From: Acanthaster planci
Lineage: Eukaryota > Echinodermata > Asteroidea > Valvatida > Acanthasteridae
DNA length: 22,908 bases
Assembly (NCBI RefSeq): GCF_001949145.1
Contig: NW_019091563.1
Span: 14,192 to 37,099, forward strand
Direction: 5' to 3'
Below, one piece after another: positions 20,301 through 22,908 of the stretch (the first letter of the stretch is position 1; every line of letters starts with the position of its first letter). Both the position numbers and the translations under genes were made by a program. The notes under the pieces were generated by a model. It was not told where the DNA came from and made no database searches. It saw only the letters and a list, made by a program, of their open reading frames with translations.

Positions 20301-21130
20301 GCCTCGTTTAAACTTCAAGATTGACGCTCGGTAGGATAGAGGTTTATCTCAGTGGCGTTCCAGTTTTAAAAACTAAACTAAACGTAGTAAAAATTCCGTT
20401 GCCTTTTGTAAGTGGGGATGGGGCGTCTTAATATGAGAGCCACCGGAAATCGATTCTGTCAATATCAAATAAGACTGAACAGCGACTGGGTAATAAGGGG
20501 AACTGAACAGAGTAATGACTCGACTCTCAATAATTCTTGGCGACTCGAATCAAGTCCCAACGGGTAAATAACTTGACTCGAGTCGGGTCATTGCTAACAG
20601 ATGACTCGAGTCCCTCATCAGAAGACCCTACTCAGGCGAAAGTTGATAAAACTAGAGTCCCAAAGATAAAAGCAAACTTCATTGCGAAAAAAATAATTGC
20701 AATGACTCACTGCACCGGTTTATAATGTTCATGTCATGTCATTACAGAGTATGATCTTGTGTGACCACATGTAGAAATCCAGAGGTAAATCTTAAAATAC
20801 CAAAAAAAAAAAGACTTTCTCTCTTGTTTTTAGTTATCATATTATGTTCAAATATTGGTGACTTGTATTGAATGAAGCTAAATACTTGACTCAACTTCCT
20901 TGCCCATAATGACTCGACTCGATTTGAGTCACTAATAACTCAATTCGGCTCGATTCACTACGTTGACTCGCCTCGTGACTGGTTACATCTCTGGAACTGA
21001 GATATTGTGTATTACTGAGAAATAAAATTATTTAATCAATTTCAGTCAGCATAGATTTTATTGAAATATTAAAATCTTACCATGCAAACAATGCAACGAT
21101 GACAACGATCAATGCTAGCGTGATAGACAT
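11296..21130 (-). CDS. CYP3-like cytochrome P450, complete 13-exon gene (504 aa)
   Basis: Exons in transcript order: 21130-21081, 20165-20072, 16205-16153, 16008-15912, 15544-15428, 15267-15176, 14739-14588, 14405-14275, 14040-13915, 13577-13357, 13030-12893, 12539-12377, 11376-11296. They join in frame to 1515 bp with all introns GT-AG. The protein has an N-terminal hydrophobic ER anchor (1-17), a proline hinge LPGPTPLP (31-38), helix C WKLMR (W119, R123), an I-helix GNYETT (311-316), ExxR as ESMR (368-371), FDPERF (420-425) and the haem loop FGEGPRKCIG with Cys448. Human CYP3A4 has 503 residues and, from memory, 13 exons with identical lengths for exons 2, 3 and 12 (94, 53, 163). The role is NADPH-reductase-dependent monooxygenation of lipophilic compounds in the ER. 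One oddity is that the usual I-helix AG is GN. The substrate is unknown. Confidence 0.94.
11893..11942. repeat. Dispersed repeat fragment (gggcgtaaatcccg type), copy 1
   Basis: The piece starting gcatgggcgtaaatcccg, and continuing through a ggggta..tcccc palindrome to the actttatg-like end, resembles 18990-19055. Confidence 0.5.
11967..11991. repeat. Simple repeat C-run plus (CA)n
   Basis: A run of nine C is followed by acatacacacacacag. It is low complexity. Confidence 0.8.
12377..12539 (-). CDS. Exon 12: haem-binding loop
   Basis: 163 bp, residues 424-478, with PFGEGPRKCIG (Cys448 axial ligand) and helix L. The acceptor is ttattaag and the donor gtgagg. Confidence 0.95.
12893..13030 (-). 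CDS. Exon 11: post-K-helix strands and PERF
   Basis: 138 bp, residues 378-424: FDRICQEDCVIKGIPIPKGV, then WVVHHDPETWPDPYTFDPE and the split PERF Arg. It follows acceptor aaaatccag and ends at gtgaga. The minus-strand exon has no starting ATG, which makes it easy to miss. Confidence 0.93.
13090..13160 (-). repeat. Possible tRNA-derived SINE remnant
   Basis: The minus strand has GTTCAAATCC (13111-13102), a perfect fit to the RNA polymerase III B box GTTCRANTCC, followed by CCATCCGG. A much weaker A-box-like tggcgctcgtgg lies about 36 bases before it. A complete tRNA fold is not present. Confidence 0.3.
13357..13577 (-). CDS. Exon 10: I helix to K helix
   Basis: 221 bp, residues 305-378. It carries VVFFLGNYETTTTT (oxygen-activation motif), ATHPDVQERL (helix J) and ESMR (K-helix ExxR). 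The acceptor is gatgcag and the donor a near-consensus gtaagt. Confidence 0.95.
13915..14040 (-). CDS. Exon 9: helices G-H to start of I helix
   Basis: 126 bp, residues 263-304. It begins EYVDFLQLLMKAHN, matching CYP3A VDFLQLM, and ends ALTDDEVTAM at the start of helix I. The acceptor (ttcgaag) is weak; the donor is gtaatg. Confidence 0.9.
14275..14405 (-). CDS. Exon 8: F-G region
   Basis: 131 bp, residues 219-262: MMPWMEPVLRLMGFSLHP and FFQNLIMDIISERKADHNQK. The F-G region lines the substrate channel in CYP3 enzymes. The acceptor is ttatgcag and the donor gtgagc. Confidence 0.9.
14588..14739 (-). CDS. Exon 7: helices E-F
   Basis: 152 bp, residues 168-219. It encodes ILGSFVLESGALCAYATEID, aligned without gaps to the CYP3A segment ending FGVNID, then SQNLADTTFVDMACLFFQGF. 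The acceptor cccatttag was picked because it alone gives the right phase and length. Confidence 0.87.
15176..15267 (-). CDS. Exon 6: helix D region
   Basis: 92 bp, residues 138-168: MASLVTNRADILLRNLDRVC and on to VEIS plus a split Lys codon. The acceptor is cttttttttag (an A-free pyrimidine run) and the donor gtgcgt. Confidence 0.88.
15428..15544 (-). CDS. Exon 5: B-C loop and helix C
   Basis: 117 bp, residues 99-137. It contains DRWKLMRGTISPTFS with the helix-C WxxxR pair that contacts a haem propionate. The acceptor is a strong tttccctccag; the donor gttggt is a weaker GT site. Confidence 0.92.
15697..15842. mobile_element. Hairpin (palindromic) MITE, copy B, in intron 4
   Basis: Two 64-nt arms, 15697-15760 and 15779-15842, are reverse complements at 56 of 64 positions, with an 18-nt spacer. 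The outer sequences (to about 15680 and 15860) continue to match more weakly. It is related to the fragment at 2660-2815. It has no coding capacity of its own; exon 5's frame merely runs into it. It lies between exons 4 and 5 of the minus-strand P450. Confidence 0.85.
15912..16008 (-). CDS. Exon 4: beta-1 / helix B region
   Basis: 97 bp, residues 66-98: VFEGARKAIITSDLDIIEEV and then LIKQFNNFCDRQ, which lines up with the LAITDPDMIKTVLVKE segment of CYP3A. The donor (gtaagc) lies about 70 bp from a long hairpin repeat in intron 4. Confidence 0.92.
16153..16205 (-). CDS. Exon 3: helix A region
   Basis: 53 bp, residues 49-66. It encodes GMHTAHEIWSKKYGKTYG, matching the KKYGKxxG segment of CYP3 proteins. 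The acceptor is tttattcag and the donor gtgagt. Confidence 0.92.
16442..16870. mobile_element. Tc1/mariner-type MITE, copy 1 (429 bp)
   Basis: The ends are inverted: CAGTCATTTGCAAAAGTTTA at the left and AAACTTTGGAAAATGACTG at the right. A TA dinucleotide flanks both sides (16440-16441 and 16871-16872), the target duplication expected for Tc1/mariner elements. No transposase is encoded, so it is non-autonomous. A close copy lies at 19350-19777. Confidence 0.88.
18990..19055. repeat. Dispersed repeat fragment (gggcgtaaatcccg type), copy 2
   Basis: catggcgtaaatcccggg is followed by two gggggtatatat units, the second forming the palindrome gggtatatatccc. It is similar to 11893-11942. Confidence 0.5.
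19350..19777. mobile_element. Tc1/mariner-type MITE, copy 2 (428 bp)
   Basis: The same element in the same orientation as 16442-16870, with ends CAGTCATTTGTAAAAG and TTTGGCAAATGACTG and flanking TA at 19348-19349 and 19778-19779. The two copies are highly similar over their full length, with a few small indels. Confidence 0.88.
20072..20165 (-). CDS. Exon 2: hinge region
   Basis: 94 bp, residues 17-48. It encodes FFKKLGLPGPTPLPIVGNML and then TYGQ, the canonical CYP3 linker and proline-rich hinge that orients the catalytic domain to the membrane. The acceptor is tgtcatag and the donor gtaagc. Confidence 0.93.
20510..20995. repeat. GACTCG-rich repeat in intron 1
   Basis: Repeated GACTCGA/ACTCGAGTC motifs cluster at 20517-20612 and again at 20887-20975, on both sides of an AT-rich centre. 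GACTCGAGTC is self-complementary, so the two clusters can pair. It is probably an old DNA element; I could not define its ends. Confidence 0.5.
21081..21130 (-). CDS. Exon 1 of the CYP3-like gene: signal anchor
   Basis: The ATG at 21130 is followed by SITLALIVVIVALFA and two bases of a Trp codon completed by exon 2; the donor is gtaaga. The run of hydrophobic residues is the ER membrane anchor. This ATG is chosen because it opens the hydrophobic helix; the only nearby upstream ATG (21149) runs into a stop after three codons. Confidence 0.88.
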
Positions 21131-21137
21131 CGCGAGA

Positions 21138-21149
21138 TCAGTTAACCAT
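21138..21149 (-). promoter_or_regulatory. Upstream ORF of three codons before the P450 start
   Basis: ATG GTT AAC TGA lies eight bases upstream of the main ATG on the minus strand. It would lie in the 5' UTR if transcription starts upstream of 21149, as the candidate promoter and first exon suggest. Confidence 0.4.
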
Positions 21150-21157
21150 CGGCTGTT

Positions 21158-21159
21158 CC
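21158..21159 (-). other. Candidate splice acceptor in the 5' UTR
   Basis: The minus strand has ctttttttctgcacacctag ending at 21159, a strong acceptor, so the coding first exon may begin at 21158 and be preceded by a non-coding exon. Confidence 0.35.
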
Positions 21160-22059
21160 TAGGTGTGCAGAAAAAAAGTGATGCCAGTGATCGCGTTGTG
21201 ATTGCGGCAAACTAACTGACCGGATCCAAAATATGCGCAGAGCCTGGAAATGGAACAAAAAATATGCGGGTACAAACGCTGAGATCAATATCTGAGAAAG
21301 ACTTACGAATCTGCTGGCACATTACAGTTAGGTAAGCCTACCCGCACAAAACACGGAGTTTGAGGAAATGGAATCGCTTTTAAAACCGTCAGCTGCAAGA
21401 ATCCTTATGGGTTTTTTTTGCCAGCGTTGGGCTATGTCCCCGTTTGCTTCCACGTGTAATTTACTACATATGGTTACCGACAGTGTTCATCCCAGACGCT
21501 TCAGCAAGCTAGCACGTATGCATATCTAGGTCTCACAGTCACAGTAAAAGGTTATGCAAAAGATTCAAGACGTCTTAATTACTGTAGTTTCCAACTCATT
21601 ACTATATCGGTTTTAGTACAAACTACTAACAGTAAAATGATTACAAAAGAAAGTCTCCCTTTGCTGCGCCGAACTCAACGTTTTTACAACTTAGACTGGA
21701 ACTCAGAAAAACAAACTTAGTCATCCCCAATAAGCAGCTGTAAAGAAATCAGCATCATCATAATGATTCCACACTAGCACACTTGCACAAGTGTGTGTGA
21801 GGTCGAACTGGGTGTTGATACCTGATAGCTATGCTCTGTCAACCTCATGAGATTCAAGCAGTCAGTAACATCAACCGGAAAAAAGATTTGAAAATTACTG
21901 AAACATCACCAGACAATATTCACGACTGATGTTGGCGATTGCGGCAAATTAGGTCCACATACACATTTTCTAAAAGTATTGTTTCCCTATAAAATAAAAT
22001 TCCATTCTTTTCATCTTTGAGTCAGGAATCTGCCTAGAGGCTTCAAATAAGAAACTTAC

Positions 22060-22115
22060 ATAACACTCTCTGAGAAGCGGCTGAATCCACGGTCAGGTGG
22101 CCTTGGCTTTTATTA
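22060..22115 (-). promoter_or_regulatory. Candidate TATA promoter and non-coding first exon
   Basis: On the minus strand a TATA-like TAATAAAAG (22115-22107) is followed about 25-30 bases later by an initiator-like TTCAGCC (about 22085-22079) and then GTTAT with a near-consensus donor gtaagt at 22059. Joined to the acceptor at 21159 this gives a short non-coding exon 1. It is inferred from signals only. Confidence 0.35.
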
Positions 22116-22544
22116 GGGTGCGATTCAAGTGATGGGTTTTGCAGCAATCGTAAAAGTCCACCCCCCCCCGAAAAGGAGATTGCTTGGCTGAAAAAATGGT
22201 GGGACTGTATAAATGTAGATCGACTCCCTATTTTTGAGGCCCTTCATCCGTCTGAGAACAGAGTTGATAAATTTACAATTGAAATAATGATCTTTGGTGT
22301 TCGAGAAAAAAGAGGGATGCCATTTCGAAATCTGCTTGCGGTCTGCGGTTCTATCACTTTCGGGTGGTGAGTTTGTGTCAACATTAAAGGAAATGTAATT
22401 AGCAAACTAACTAAAATTTAATAAAAAGAGAAAAGATGAGTGACACAACAACAATTTAGTTTTGTTTGAGAAACAATGTCGGCTTACAATGTAGATTGGA
22501 CCTCGTTGTCGATTTTACATTTAAATTTGTGCACTTCTTTAATA

Positions 22545-22558
22545 GCGCCCTCTGTTGT
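22545..22558 (-). promoter_or_regulatory. Weak CTCF-like motif
   Basis: The minus strand reads ACAACAGAGGGCGC, with two mismatches to the CTCF core, in the same orientation as the 10325-10339 motif and on the other side of the P450 gene. Short GCGCCCTCT words also occur in repeats. Confidence 0.2.
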
Positions 22559-22908
22559 TTGTATGCTGTCAGCACATACAGTTCCCTGACGACGGAACAT
22601 GGCGGTGGACGAGTCTACCTGGTTAGTTATCAACAACTGTCAACCATTGAAGGTCGGGTTAGTGTGCAACTCGTCTTATTTTAAAAGTTTGATATTTCAT
22701 TTTGAATTTTTATTCTTTTACCAATTGCTTTTTCAGCTATCGCCCAAGGCATAGGCCTACTGGTGAAACTACAGAATTTTGGCCATACATCACATGCCAT
22801 ATGCACGATACCAACACTAGTCCTAGTACATGTACGTAGTACGAGTCACGACAAGTGATGGACTTCAAATACATATTTTAATGTCAGTCTTCACCCTGAT
22901 CATGCCGG

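Larger units (their letters stand above)
21160..22908. other. Upstream region of the minus-strand P450
   Basis: No coding sequence is recognised. Apart from the promoter candidate it holds an 18-bp interrupted palindrome CACACTTG-CA-CAAGTGTG (21778-21795), a C-run near 22160, and an AT-rich remainder. The 72-codon open frame at 22466-22684 has no recognisable content. Confidence 0.6.

Noticed and set aside
21800-21820. Nuclear-receptor DR4-like site (aggtcg aact gggtgt)
   Set aside because: Both half-sites deviate from AGGTCA and such matches are common by chance.

Overview
The window is animal nuclear DNA. It is intron-rich and AT-rich outside the exons, every usable intron is GT-AG, short non-autonomous transposon remnants are scattered through it, and there are no bacterial gene features. 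All recognisable coding sequence belongs to one cytochrome P450 group, the CYP3-like P450s of clan 3. The intron phases and several exon lengths match, as I remember them, the 13-exon vertebrate CYP3A genes. I favour an invertebrate deuterostome (amphioxus, echinoderm or hemichordate), but the sequence does not settle the species.

Layout. (1) 96-1866, plus strand: the last three coding exons (138, 163 and 78 bp) of a CYP3-like gene whose 5' part lies off the left edge. They are intact and carry the haem-binding loop. (2) 1867-6965: intergenic, with a palindromic MITE fragment, low-complexity tracts and a few weak open stretches. (3) 7010-9062, plus strand: a tandem partial duplicate of the same three exons. 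It has a 43-bp deletion, a 4- or 5-bp insertion and a substituted haem-loop residue, and no upstream P450 exons were found for it. It is a pseudogene or gene relic. (4) 9063-11295: the convergent intergenic space, with a strong CTCF-like motif at 10325-10339. (5) 21130-11296, minus strand: a complete 13-exon CYP3-like gene that I assembled exon by exon into a 504-residue open reading frame with every hallmark P450 motif. Intron 2 (3.9 kb) carries two copies of a Tc1/mariner-type MITE, intron 4 a long perfect-style hairpin MITE, and intron 1 a GACTCG-rich repeat. (6) 21131-22908: upstream region of the minus gene, with a candidate TATA box, a short non-coding first exon and a small upstream ORF.

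The genes form a tail-to-tail P450 cluster of the kind that grows by tandem duplication. The products would be ER-anchored monooxygenases that take electrons from NADPH-P450 reductase and oxidise lipophilic substrates; actual substrates cannot be read from the sequence. The most noteworthy points are the conserved gene structure, the Gly-to-Asn change in the oxygen-binding I-helix motif of the complete gene, the relic copy whose reading frame depends on a single ambiguous base, and the MITEs inserted close to splice sites.
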